Source of the DNA: Qipengyuania mesophila | Lineage (GTDB): Bacteria; Pseudomonadota; Alphaproteobacteria; Sphingomonadales; Sphingomonadaceae | Direction: 5' to 3' | Assembly: GCF_019711655.1 (NCBI RefSeq) | Contig: NZ_JAIGNU010000001.1 | Coordinates: 1,645,501 to 1,709,500 of the forward strand | DNA: 64,000 nt | Part shown: piece after piece, positions 16,091-23,329 of the stretch | Numbering within the stretch: the first letter of the stretch is position 1 | Layout: every line of letters begins with the position of its first letter | Notes under the pieces: generated by a model | Database searches by the model: none | What the model was told of the DNA's origin: nothing | The model's input: only the letters and a program-made list of their open reading frames with translations | Program-made: the position numbers and the translations under genes

Positions 16091-16827
16091 CAGCTGTCGC
16101 CGTCGCGCGTCGCGCGGGTGACCTCGGCACCGAACCGGTAACCGCCGCCACGCACGGTCTGGATGTAATGGGGATTGCGGCTGTCGCTCTCGATCTTGCG
16201 GCGCAGGCGGCTGACCTGGTTGTCGACCGCGCGATCGAACAGATGCGCCTCGCGGCCCTGGACCAGGTCGAGCAAGCGGTCGCGGTCGAGCACCTGGCGG
16301 GGATGATCGCAAAAGGCGCGCAACATGCGGAATTCGGCGGTCGAGATCGGCACCAGTGCGCCTTCGGGATCGATCAGGCGGCGCTTGAGCGGATCGAGCC
16401 GCCAGCCCTCGAATTCGTAGAGCAGTTCTTCCGAAGGCGCGGGGCCGGGGCGCTCGGCGCGGCGCAGCACAGACCGGATGCGCGCCACCAGTTCGCGCGG
16501 TTCGAAGGGCTTGGTGACATAGTCGTCGGCGCCGATCTCGAGCCCTATGATCCGATCCATCGCCTCGCTCCGGGCGGTGAGCAGGATCACCGGCAGGCGG
16601 CGCGTCTCGACCAGGTGACGGCACAGCGAGAGCCCGTCCTCGCCCGGCATCATGATGTCGAGCAGGACGATGTCGGGCGTCTCGCGCGCGAGCAGCGTGC
16701 GCGCGGCGGCGGCGCTCTCGGCGTCTTGTACGGCGAACCCCTGGCGGGTGAGATATTCCGCCAGGGGCTCGCGCAGCGAGCGCTCGTCGTCGACGAGCAG
16801 GATGGAAACGGGGGCGGGCGTGGTCAT
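16090..16827 (-). CDS. OmpR-family response regulator
   Basis: A 245-residue regulator. The receiver domain (about 8-120) has the acidic pair DDE, the phosphoacceptor Asp in IVLLDIMMPGEDGLSL, Thr in ILLTARSEA and Lys in DYVTKPFEPREL. The C-terminal winged-helix domain (about 140-240) ends DNQVSRLRRKIESD and IQTVRGGGYRFGAEV. Partner of the kinase encoded immediately downstream. The gene 50 bases upstream encodes a calcium-binding-type EF-hand protein, a likely part of the same regulon. Confidence 0.95.
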   Translation of the reverse strand: MTTPAPVSILLVDDERSLREPLAEYLTRQGFAVQDAESAAAARTLLARETPDIVLLDIMMPGEDGLSLCRHLVETRRLPVILLTARSEAMDRIIGLEIGADDYVTKPFEPRELVARIRSVLRRAERPGPAPSEELLYEFEGWRLDPLKRRLIDPEGALVPISTAEFRMLRAFCDHPRQVLDRDRLLDLVQGREAHLFDRAVDNQVSRLRRKIESDSRNPHYIQTVRGGGYRFGAEVTRATRDGDS

Positions 16828-16877
16828 GGTCTGTCTGTACCCGGGCCTACCGCCCGCCCCAGTGCCGGATCAAGCGC

Positions 16878-17594
16878 TTACTCGCCGCGCTGCGTATCGC
16901 GTCGGGCTTTCCACTCGGCGCGCATCGCTTCACGGGCGGCCTTGCGCTCGGCCTCGGTGGCCTTGCCGTCGCCGTCGCTGTCGAGCTTGGCGAAGTGGGC
17001 TGCGACCGCTGCGTCGAATTCGGCGCGGGTGATCGACTGGTCGCCGTCGGTGTCGGCCATGCGCGCCATCATGTGGCCGGGGCCGCCGGGACCGCCGCGC
17101 ATGCCGCGGTGGCCGCGCTTGCCTTCGCCGCGCGGGCCGCGTTCGCCGCGGGCTTGATGCATCGCCTTCATTTCGGCGGGCGAAAGACCACCGCTCTTGT
17201 CGGTATCCATGCTGGCGAAATGCTCGGCCATGCGATCGCCGCGGCGTTCGGCGCGCGCCTCGCGGCGTTCCTCGCGGCGCTCTTCGCGGCGCTGCATGCG
17301 CGCCTCGTGCAGGGCCTTCATTTCGGCCTGCGAGAGCTCGCCGTCGCCATTGGTATCGGCCTTGGCGAACATCTCGGCGCCGCGGGCCTCGCGGTCGGCG
17401 GCATCGAGCACGCCGTCGCCATTGGCGTCCATCTTGGTGAAGCCTTCAGCGGCCTGCGCGCGGACCTCGTCGAGAGTCACGATCCCGTCGCCATTGGCAT
17501 CGGGGTCGGGATGCTCGCCGTGATGGCGGGCGAGCGCGGCCGTACCGGTCAGCGCCAGCGCCGCAGCGGAAAGGGTGAGGAAAGTCTTGTTCAT
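16878..17594 (-). CDS. Exported protein with six EF-hand loops
   Basis: A 238-residue protein with signal peptide (MNKTFLTLSAAALALTGTAA) and six EF-hand-like loops. These are DANGDGIVTLDE, DANGDGVLDAAD, DTNGDGELSQAE, DTDKSGGLSPAE, DTDGDQSITRAE and DSDGDGKATEAE. Loop 2 ends in Asp and loop 5 lacks the central Gly. Between loops 3 and 4 runs a highly charged segment (RREERREERREARAERRGDR), and between 4 and 5 a Gly/Arg-rich stretch. It probably binds Ca2+ in the periplasm. First gene before the response regulator, so a role as sensor input or output of that system is possible but unproven. Confidence 0.88.
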   Translation of the reverse strand: MNKTFLTLSAAALALTGTAALARHHGEHPDPDANGDGIVTLDEVRAQAAEGFTKMDANGDGVLDAADREARGAEMFAKADTNGDGELSQAEMKALHEARMQRREERREERREARAERRGDRMAEHFASMDTDKSGGLSPAEMKAMHQARGERGPRGEGKRGHRGMRGGPGGPGHMMARMADTDGDQSITRAEFDAAVAAHFAKLDSDGDGKATEAERKAAREAMRAEWKARRDTQRGE

Positions 17595-17773
17595 TGCGTG
17601 TCTCCAAAATCTGGAGAGCTGCGACGGACCCAGGGTCTGAGGGGAGGAACATGTGAGGCCCGCCGCAACTCGTGCCCCCTGTCTAGGGCTGTAATGTCGC
17701 AACAATATCCCGAACTTGGCCTGAATTGTAATGCTTTGTCGCGTTCAGGCCGGGCCATTCACCCGCGCGAAAG

Positions 17774-18172
17774 TCAGCGGGGCCGGTGCTCGGTGCCTTC
17801 GCCCGCGGTGATGAAGATGGCGGTGGCCCGGTCCGCGATATCGGCAATATGCCATACCCCCGGCGGGTTCACCGCGTAGTCGCCGGCGGCGAGCGTCACC
17901 GTGTCGCGCCGGCCATCGGGGAATTCCTGCGTCAGCACCATCGTGCCGGCGATGCAGATCACCACCTCGTCGCCCAGCGGATGCATCTCCCAGCTCGGCC
18001 AGTCCTCGGTGAAGCTGTGCTGGCTGACCAGCCGCCCCTCGCGCCCGTCGGCGCCGTGCCGCTCGCCATAGGCTTCGTACCACTCCACCCCGTCGAAAGG
18101 AGGCTGCGGCACGGCGGTGGCGCCGAGCCCGAGGTGGACGAAACTTTCGGCGAGGCGGCGCGGCTGGCCCAT
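17774..18172 (-). CDS. Cupin-domain protein
   Basis: A 132-residue single-domain cupin. The barrel motifs are EMHPLGDEVVICIAGTMVL (cupin motif 1 with His and Glu ligands) and AAGDYAVNPPGVWHIADI (motif 2 with His). Such small cupins bind a metal or small ligand; no specific reaction can be named. Its ATG overlaps the stop of the VOC gene by one base (TGATG at 18172), so the two are co-translated. Confidence 0.85.
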   Translation of the reverse strand: MGQPRRLAESFVHLGLGATAVPQPPFDGVEWYEAYGERHGADGREGRLVSQHSFTEDWPSWEMHPLGDEVVICIAGTMVLTQEFPDGRRDTVTLAAGDYAVNPPGVWHIADIADRATAIFITAGEGTEHRPR

Positions 18173-18567
18173 CAGGCCACCTTGTCCATCAGGAAGGCAT
18201 TGAGCTTGTTGCCGTCAGGATCGCGGAAATAGGCGGCATAGAAGACCATGCCGTTCTCGTCCGGCTCGCCGCGCGGGCCCGGTTCGCCTTCGCAGCTCCC
18301 GCCATTGGCGAGCGCGATGTCGTAGAGTCGCTTCACCTGGTCGCGGTCCTTGGCCTCGAGCGCGACCATGGTGCCGTTACCGACAGTCGCTTCCTTGCCG
18401 TCGAACGGCTTGGTCGCGGCGATGCCGGGCGCGCAGCCCATCGCGCCCCAGGCGATGAAGCTTTCGAATTCCATCATCCGCCCGACGCCCATCTCGGCGG
18501 CCAGCGGGTCGTAGAACTTGGCAGAACGCTCGAGGTCGTTGGACCCGAGGGTGACGTATCCGATCAT
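18172..18567 (-). CDS. VOC (glyoxalase/bleomycin-resistance) family protein
   Basis: A 131-residue protein with the two beta-alpha-beta-beta-beta units of the VOC fold: MIGYVTLGSNDLERSAKFYD at the start and YAAYFRDPDGNKLNAFLMDK at the end. The family includes lyases, isomerases and dioxygenases; the substrate is unknown. GAAGGAG stands 7 bases before the ATG. It is co-translated with the cupin gene. A perfect 10-bp hairpin (18586-18609) lies just upstream. Confidence 0.9.
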   Translation of the reverse strand: MIGYVTLGSNDLERSAKFYDPLAAEMGVGRMMEFESFIAWGAMGCAPGIAATKPFDGKEATVGNGTMVALEAKDRDQVKRLYDIALANGGSCEGEPGPRGEPDENGMVFYAAYFRDPDGNKLNAFLMDKVA

Positions 18568-18585
18568 GGCAATGCTCCTTCGTCG

Positions 18586-18609
18586 CGACTCGCGATCGCT
18601 CGCGAGTCG
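18586..18609. other. Perfect 10-bp hairpin between aminopeptidase and VOC genes
   Basis: CGACTCGCGA (18586-18595) and TCGCGAGTCG (18600-18609) pair perfectly around a 4-base loop. It lies 30 bases after the aminopeptidase stop and just before the VOC start. With no T-run it may slow decay, act as a Rho-dependent pause, or be an operator. Confidence 0.5.
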
Positions 18610-18638
18610 TCAGGAACATTACGGGAACAAGGGCGGTC

Positions 18639-20441
18639 CTACAAGGGCGCGCATTCGGCCTTCAGCCAGGCGAGGTCCTCGCCCTCGAGCTGGGGCGAGA
18701 GGATGTCCCACACCTTGGCGTGGTAGCTGTTCCACCAGTCGATCTCGGCGGGCGAGAGCAGGCCCTTGTCGACCAGCCTGCGGTCGAGCGGGACGAAGGT
18801 CAGCGTCTCGAAGCCGAGATAGTCGCCCTCGCTCTCGATCCCTGCCGGCACGACGAGCACGAGGTTCTCGATGCGGATGCCGTAATGGCCCTGCTTGTAA
18901 TAGCCGGGCTCGTTCGAGAGGATCATACCTTCGCGCAGCGGCGTCTCGGTGCCGGGGAAGGCGCCGCCGGGCTTGGAGATGCGCTGCGGCCCTTCGTGGA
19001 CCGAGAGGAAGCTGCCGACGCCGTGGCCGGTGCCGTGGCCGTAATCGACCCCGCCGTTCCACAGATGCATGCGGGCCAGCGCGTCGAGCGCGCCGCCACT
19101 GGTGCGGTCGGGGAATTTCTGCATGTCGAGCTGGATGTGGCCCTTGAGCACACGCGTGTTGCGCTCGACCATCTCGGCGCTCGGCTCGCCCGGGCCGACC
19201 CACACGGTGCGGGTGATATCGGTGGTGCCGTCGAGATACTGGCCGCCCGAATCGACGAGGTAGATCGAGGACGGCGGGATCTCGATATTGCTGTCTTCGT
19301 CGACCTTGTAATGCGGCAGCGCGGCATGCGGGCCGGCAGCGCTGATGGTGTCGAAGCTCGCGTCCTTGAGCACGCCCGATGCTTCGCGGAATTCGCGCAG
19401 CTTGGCCGCGGCGGTCAGCTCGTCCACCCCGCCCTTGGGCGCTTCGATGCTGAGCCAGCGCAAGAAGCGCGACACCGCCGCGCCGTCGCGCGCCTGCGCG
19501 TCGCGGTGGCCCTGCTGCTCGGCGGGGTTCTTGATCGCCTTGGGCAGGACGGTCGGATCGTCGGTCCGCACGACCTTCGCGCCGCCCGCTTCGAGCGCAT
19601 GGAAGATGCCCGCCACCGCATGGTTCGGATCGACCGCCACGCTCTTGCCGGCGAGCTTCTCGAGCGCGGGCACGAAGTCAGCGCGGTCGCGCACGGTCAC
19701 TGCATTGCCGAGATGCTGGGTCAGCGCGGGGGTGACCTTCTCGGGAGCGATGAACAGTTCGGCGGTGCCGTCGGCATGCGCGAGGACATAGGACAGTGCC
19801 ACGGGGGTGTTGTCGACGTCCTCGCCGCGCATGTTCAGCAGCCAGGCGACCGAATCGAGCGCGCTGATGACGGTCGCGTCATAGCCTTCGCGCTTGAGCC
19901 AGTCGGCCACTTCGGCGCGCTTGTCGGCGCTCGAGCGGCCGGCGTGTTCGTCGGCATGCGGTACCGCCACGGCGAGCGAGGCCTGCGGGCGGTCGTCCCA
20001 GATCGCGTCGATCGGATTGCCGTCGACCGGGACCAGCTCGATGCCCTTCTTCGCGAAGAACTTCTCCGCATCCTCGGCCCAGCCGATGCCGTGGAGCCAG
20101 GCGTCGTAGCCGATCTTCGCACCCTCGGGCGCGTGCTCTGCAATCCACTTCGCAGGCGAAGTGGCGGGGACGTCCTCGTAATCGTAGAGCTTGCCGTCGA
20201 CCTGCTCGCGCACCTGCACCGTATAGCGGCCGTCGGTGAACATCGCCGCCCGGTCCTTGAGTACCGCGGCGCTCCCCGCGCTGCCACCGAAGCCGGTCAG
20301 CCATTTGAGGCGCTGGGCGTAGGAGCCGACATATTCGCTCATGTGCTCGTCGGAGATCGGGATGACGAAGCCGTCGAGCCCGCGCTTGCCCAGTTCCTTG
20401 CGCAATCCGTCTAGGCGGGCTTCATAGGTCTGCATCAGCAT
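18639..20441 (-). CDS. pepP: Xaa-Pro aminopeptidase (aminopeptidase P)
   Basis: A 600-residue metallopeptidase that removes an N-terminal residue next to proline. Two creatinase-like N-terminal domains (about 1-310) precede the pita-bread catalytic domain. The dinuclear metal ligands are visible: Asp in LVDSGGQYLDGTTDITRTVW (two), His in GHGTGHGVGSFLSVHEGP, Glu in MILSNEPGYY and a final Glu in GFETLTF. The length and the extra C-terminal ~60 residues match the large, eukaryote-like form. The start may be ATG 20441 or 20435. Divergent from the oligopeptidase gene. Confidence 0.94.
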   Translation of the reverse strand: MLMQTYEARLDGLRKELGKRGLDGFVIPISDEHMSEYVGSYAQRLKWLTGFGGSAGSAAVLKDRAAMFTDGRYTVQVREQVDGKLYDYEDVPATSPAKWIAEHAPEGAKIGYDAWLHGIGWAEDAEKFFAKKGIELVPVDGNPIDAIWDDRPQASLAVAVPHADEHAGRSSADKRAEVADWLKREGYDATVISALDSVAWLLNMRGEDVDNTPVALSYVLAHADGTAELFIAPEKVTPALTQHLGNAVTVRDRADFVPALEKLAGKSVAVDPNHAVAGIFHALEAGGAKVVRTDDPTVLPKAIKNPAEQQGHRDAQARDGAAVSRFLRWLSIEAPKGGVDELTAAAKLREFREASGVLKDASFDTISAAGPHAALPHYKVDEDSNIEIPPSSIYLVDSGGQYLDGTTDITRTVWVGPGEPSAEMVERNTRVLKGHIQLDMQKFPDRTSGGALDALARMHLWNGGVDYGHGTGHGVGSFLSVHEGPQRISKPGGAFPGTETPLREGMILSNEPGYYKQGHYGIRIENLVLVVPAGIESEGDYLGFETLTFVPLDRRLVDKGLLSPAEIDWWNSYHAKVWDILSPQLEGEDLAWLKAECAPL

Positions 20442-20520
20442 GGGCGGGTATCCTTTGTATCCTGTGGTGGCGCGGGCCTTGGTCCCGGCGCTTGCGGCGC
20501 ACCCCCTGCCATCTTAGATC

Positions 20521-20544
20521 GGGGCGCGCATAGTCATGCGCCCC
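20521..20544. other. Imperfect inverted repeat in the divergent peptidase promoter region
   Basis: GGGGCGC-GC-AT (20521-20531) faces ATGCGCCCC (20536-20544) around AGTC, giving a 9-bp stem with a 2-base bulge. It sits between two divergent peptidase genes and could be a shared operator. Confidence 0.35.
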
Positions 20545-20599
20545 ACTTAGGCCCCTTGGCCGCCCTTTTCCACCCGTTGCCAAGCTCAGGAGTTTCCCC

Positions 20600-22699
20600 A
20601 TTTCGACGAGCCGCCCCGCCGCCCTGCCGACCACGCCGCCCCGGGCCGAGAAACGCGACTTTTCCTATGCGCACCACGGCGTGACCATCGCCGATCCCTA
20701 TGCCTGGCTGCGCGATCCCGGCTATCCCGAAGTGACCGACAAGCAGGTGCTCGCGCATCTCGAGGCCGAGAATGCCTGGTTCGAAGCGCGGATGGCGCCG
20801 CACAAGGAGCTGGTCGAGACGCTGTTCACCGAGATGAAGGCGCGCATCAAGGAAGACGATTCGACCGTTCCGCAGAAGGATGGCGACTGGCTCTACTGGT
20901 CCGAATTCGAACAGGGTGCCGAATATCGCAAATACTATCGCAAGCCGGTGGGCGGGGGCGAGGCGCAGCTGATCCTCGACGAGAACGCGCTCGCCGAAGG
21001 GCACGACTATTTCCGCCTCGGCAGCTTCTCGGTCTCGAAGAACGGAAAGCTGCTCGCCTATTCGGTCGATACCAACGGATCGGAGCGCTTCACCGCGCGG
21101 ATCAAGGACCTCGAAACGGGCGAACACCTTCCCGACGAGATTCCCGGCACGCTGTCGGGCCTCGTCTGGGTGATGGACGATCGCGCGCTGGTCTACGGCC
21201 TCGCCGACGACCACTGGCGCGTCCACGATGCCACGCTCCACGTGCTCGGCACCGCGCCGGCCGAAGACGTCGAACTCTACCGCGAGACCGAGGACGAGGG
21301 TTTCCGTGTCGGCGCGGGCCTCTCCGCCCAGGAAGACTGGCTGGTCATCGCCACCGGCGACAACGAGACCAGCGAAGTCCGGCTGGTCCCGGCGAACGAC
21401 CCGACCTCGGCCCCGATCCTTGTCAGGCGGCGCGAGAAGGGCGTCGAATACGATGTCGACCTGCGCACCGACGGCGGCAAGACCACGCTGTGGGTCCATA
21501 CCAATGACGAGCACGTCAATTTCCGGCTGGCGACTGCCTCGCTCGACGATCCGGGCACATGGGCAACGCTGATCGAGGGGTCGGACGACTTCTACCTCGA
21601 CGGCTTCGAGCTCTACCGTGACTTCTATGTCACCGAAGGGCGGATCAAGGGTCTCGACCAGATCCAGCTGCGCTCCTACGCCGATCCCAATCTGGTCAAG
21701 CCGATCGCCTTCGCCGAGGCGAGCTTCACCGCCGGGCTGACCGACAATCCCGAATACCACCAGGAAAAGCTGCGGCTCTCCTACCAGAGCATGGTCACGC
21801 CCGATTCGGTCTACGACTACCATGTCGAAAGCGGCGAGTTGGAACTGCTCAAGCAGCAGGAAATCCCCAGCGGCTACGATCCCTCGCTCTATGTCACCGA
21901 GCGGCTCGAGATCGCGGCGCGCGACGGGACGATGATTCCGGTCAGCGTGGTGATGCGCAAGGACCGCGCCGCCGGGCCGGGGCCGCTGCATCTCTATGCC
22001 TATGGCGCCTATGGCTATGCCGTCCCGCCAGGCTTTTCGACCACGCGGCTGAGCCTCGTCGATCGCGGATTCGCCTATGCCATCGCGCATATCCGCGGCG
22101 GCGACGATCTGGGGCGCAACTGGTACCTCCAGGGCAAGCTCAACGAGCGGGTGAACACCTTCACCGATTTCGTCGACGTGGCGAAAGGGCTCGCGGCGAA
22201 GGGCTATACCGAGCCGGGCAGGATCAGCATTTCGGGCGGTTCGGCGGGCGGCGAGCTGATGGGCGTGGTCGCCAACACCGATCCCGGCCTGTGGGGAGCG
22301 GTGGTGGCGCATGTGCCCTTCGTCGACGTGCTCGCCACCATGCTCGATGCCGAACTGCCGCTGACCCCGGGCGAGTGGCCCGAATGGGGCAATCCGATCC
22401 TGTCGAAGCAGGCCTTCGCCTATATCCTCAGCTACTCGCCCTATGACCAGGTGGTGGCGCAGGACTATCCGCCGATGCTGGTGACAGCGGGCCTCAACGA
22501 CCCGCGCGTGACCTATTGGGAGCCCGCGAAGTGGGTCGCCAAGCTGCGCGAGCTGAAGACCGACGGAAACGAGCTGCTGCTGAAGACCAACATGGGCGCC
22601 GGGCACGGGGGCAAGTCGGGACGGTTCGAGAGCATTCGCGAGACCGCCGAAGAGGTCGCCTTCGTGCTGTGGCAGCTGGAAGTGGGACGCGCGGAATGA
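20600..22699 (+). CDS. ptrB: Oligopeptidase B (S9 prolyl-oligopeptidase family), ATT start
   Basis: A 699-residue serine peptidase that cleaves short peptides after basic residues. A beta-propeller (about 80-420) caps an alpha/beta hydrolase domain. The nucleophile Ser is in ISGGSAGGELMG, the Asp in AGLNDPRV and the His in GAGHGGKSGR. The family N-terminus (EKRDFSYAHHGVTIADPYAW) runs upstream of the first conventional start (GTG 20681). No ATG, GTG or TTG exists in frame between that GTG and the upstream stop at 20531-20533. The frame holds an ATT at 20600 with AGGAG 7 bases before it, giving (M)STSRPAALPTTPP, so ATT appears to be the start codon. Confidence 0.93.
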   Translation: MSTSRPAALPTTPPRAEKRDFSYAHHGVTIADPYAWLRDPGYPEVTDKQVLAHLEAENAWFEARMAPHKELVETLFTEMKARIKEDDSTVPQKDGDWLYWSEFEQGAEYRKYYRKPVGGGEAQLILDENALAEGHDYFRLGSFSVSKNGKLLAYSVDTNGSERFTARIKDLETGEHLPDEIPGTLSGLVWVMDDRALVYGLADDHWRVHDATLHVLGTAPAEDVELYRETEDEGFRVGAGLSAQEDWLVIATGDNETSEVRLVPANDPTSAPILVRRREKGVEYDVDLRTDGGKTTLWVHTNDEHVNFRLATASLDDPGTWATLIEGSDDFYLDGFELYRDFYVTEGRIKGLDQIQLRSYADPNLVKPIAFAEASFTAGLTDNPEYHQEKLRLSYQSMVTPDSVYDYHVESGELELLKQQEIPSGYDPSLYVTERLEIAARDGTMIPVSVVMRKDRAAGPGPLHLYAYGAYGYAVPPGFSTTRLSLVDRGFAYAIAHIRGGDDLGRNWYLQGKLNERVNTFTDFVDVAKGLAAKGYTEPGRISISGGSAGGELMGVVANTDPGLWGAVVAHVPFVDVLATMLDAELPLTPGEWPEWGNPILSKQAFAYILSYSPYDQVVAQDYPPMLVTAGLNDPRVTYWEPAKWVAKLRELKTDGNELLLKTNMGAGHGGKSGRFESIRETAEEVAFVLWQLEVGRAE

Positions 22700-22929
22700 A
22701 GGCTTTGATTGGCAAGATCATGCTGGTTGTCGCGCTTCTTGCGGCTGGCATGGTGCTGTTCGGAACAGTGTCGCTCTTGGACAAGAGCTATATGCCCATC
22801 CTTGCGCCCATCGCGACAACTGGTCTCATCGCATGGTGCCTCGCCGGAATCTTATTTTGGAAACGCTGGTCAATCGCAGCCATCCCGATTTTTGCCCTTC
22901 CATTCCTGCCGACTTCGATCTGGTATTGA
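22696..22929 (+). CDS. Small membrane protein of lower GC content
   Basis: A 77-residue protein with three hydrophobic segments (about residues 5-25, 34-54 and 58-74) and almost no polar domain: KIMLVVALLAAGMVLFGTV, LAPIATTGLIAWCLAGILFW and WSIAAIPIFALPFLPTSIW. Its ATG overlaps the oligopeptidase stop (ATGA). Codon choice is visibly less GC-rich at third positions than in neighbouring genes, suggesting recent arrival or weak selection. No family recognised. Confidence 0.7.
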   Translation: MKALIGKIMLVVALLAAGMVLFGTVSLLDKSYMPILAPIATTGLIAWCLAGILFWKRWSIAAIPIFALPFLPTSIWY

Positions 22930-22933
22930 CGTC

Positions 22934-23329
22934 ATGGCAATTACCTTCACCCGCGCTTTCACCGCCCGCGCCGAGCACATCGACGAGCTCGGCCACGTCA
23001 ACAATGCGGTCTGGGTGCAGTGGATCCAGGACATGGCCACGGCGCATTGGGATGCAGTGGCGCGTCCCGACGATCGCGCCGCCTTCTTCTGGGTCGTGAC
23101 CCGTCACGAGATCGACTATCGCGGCAATATCGACGAGGGCGAATGCGTCACCGGTGCAACCTGGATCGAGGGCCCCGCGCGCGGTGCGACCTCGCTCCGC
23201 CGCGTCGATTTCCGCGACGCGGCGGGCAAGGTCATCGTCAGCGCGGCGACGACCTGGGCCATGCTCGATCGGGCCTCGGGGAGGCTGGTCCGCGTCCGGC
23301 CGGAAGTGCTGGCGCCCTTCGTTTCCTAG
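22934..23329 (+). CDS. Acyl-CoA thioesterase (hotdog fold)
   Basis: A 131-residue thioesterase of the 4-hydroxybenzoyl-CoA thioesterase type. The signature is ARAEHIDELGHVNNAVWVQW (Asp of DELGHVNN is the usual catalytic residue), followed by VVTRHEIDYRGNIDEGECVT and the strand TSLRRVDFRDAAGKVIVSA. It hydrolyses an acyl-CoA to free acid and CoA; the substrate is unknown. The ATG at 22934 lies 4 bases after the small membrane gene. Its stop shares the palindrome CTAG with the convergent GGDEF gene. Confidence 0.9.
   Translation: MAITFTRAFTARAEHIDELGHVNNAVWVQWIQDMATAHWDAVARPDDRAAFFWVVTRHEIDYRGNIDEGECVTGATWIEGPARGATSLRRVDFRDAAGKVIVSAATTWAMLDRASGRLVRVRPEVLAPFVS

Noticed and set aside
17690-17733. 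Two TGTAATG copies 37 bases apart upstream of the EF-hand gene
   Set aside because: Considered as binding boxes for the adjacent response regulator, but the spacing does not fit the usual 10-11 base phasing and two short repeats can arise by chance.
20534-22606. A 690-codon minus-strand frame opposite oligopeptidase B
   Set aside because: Antisense shadow; the plus-strand product has the full S9 catalytic triad.
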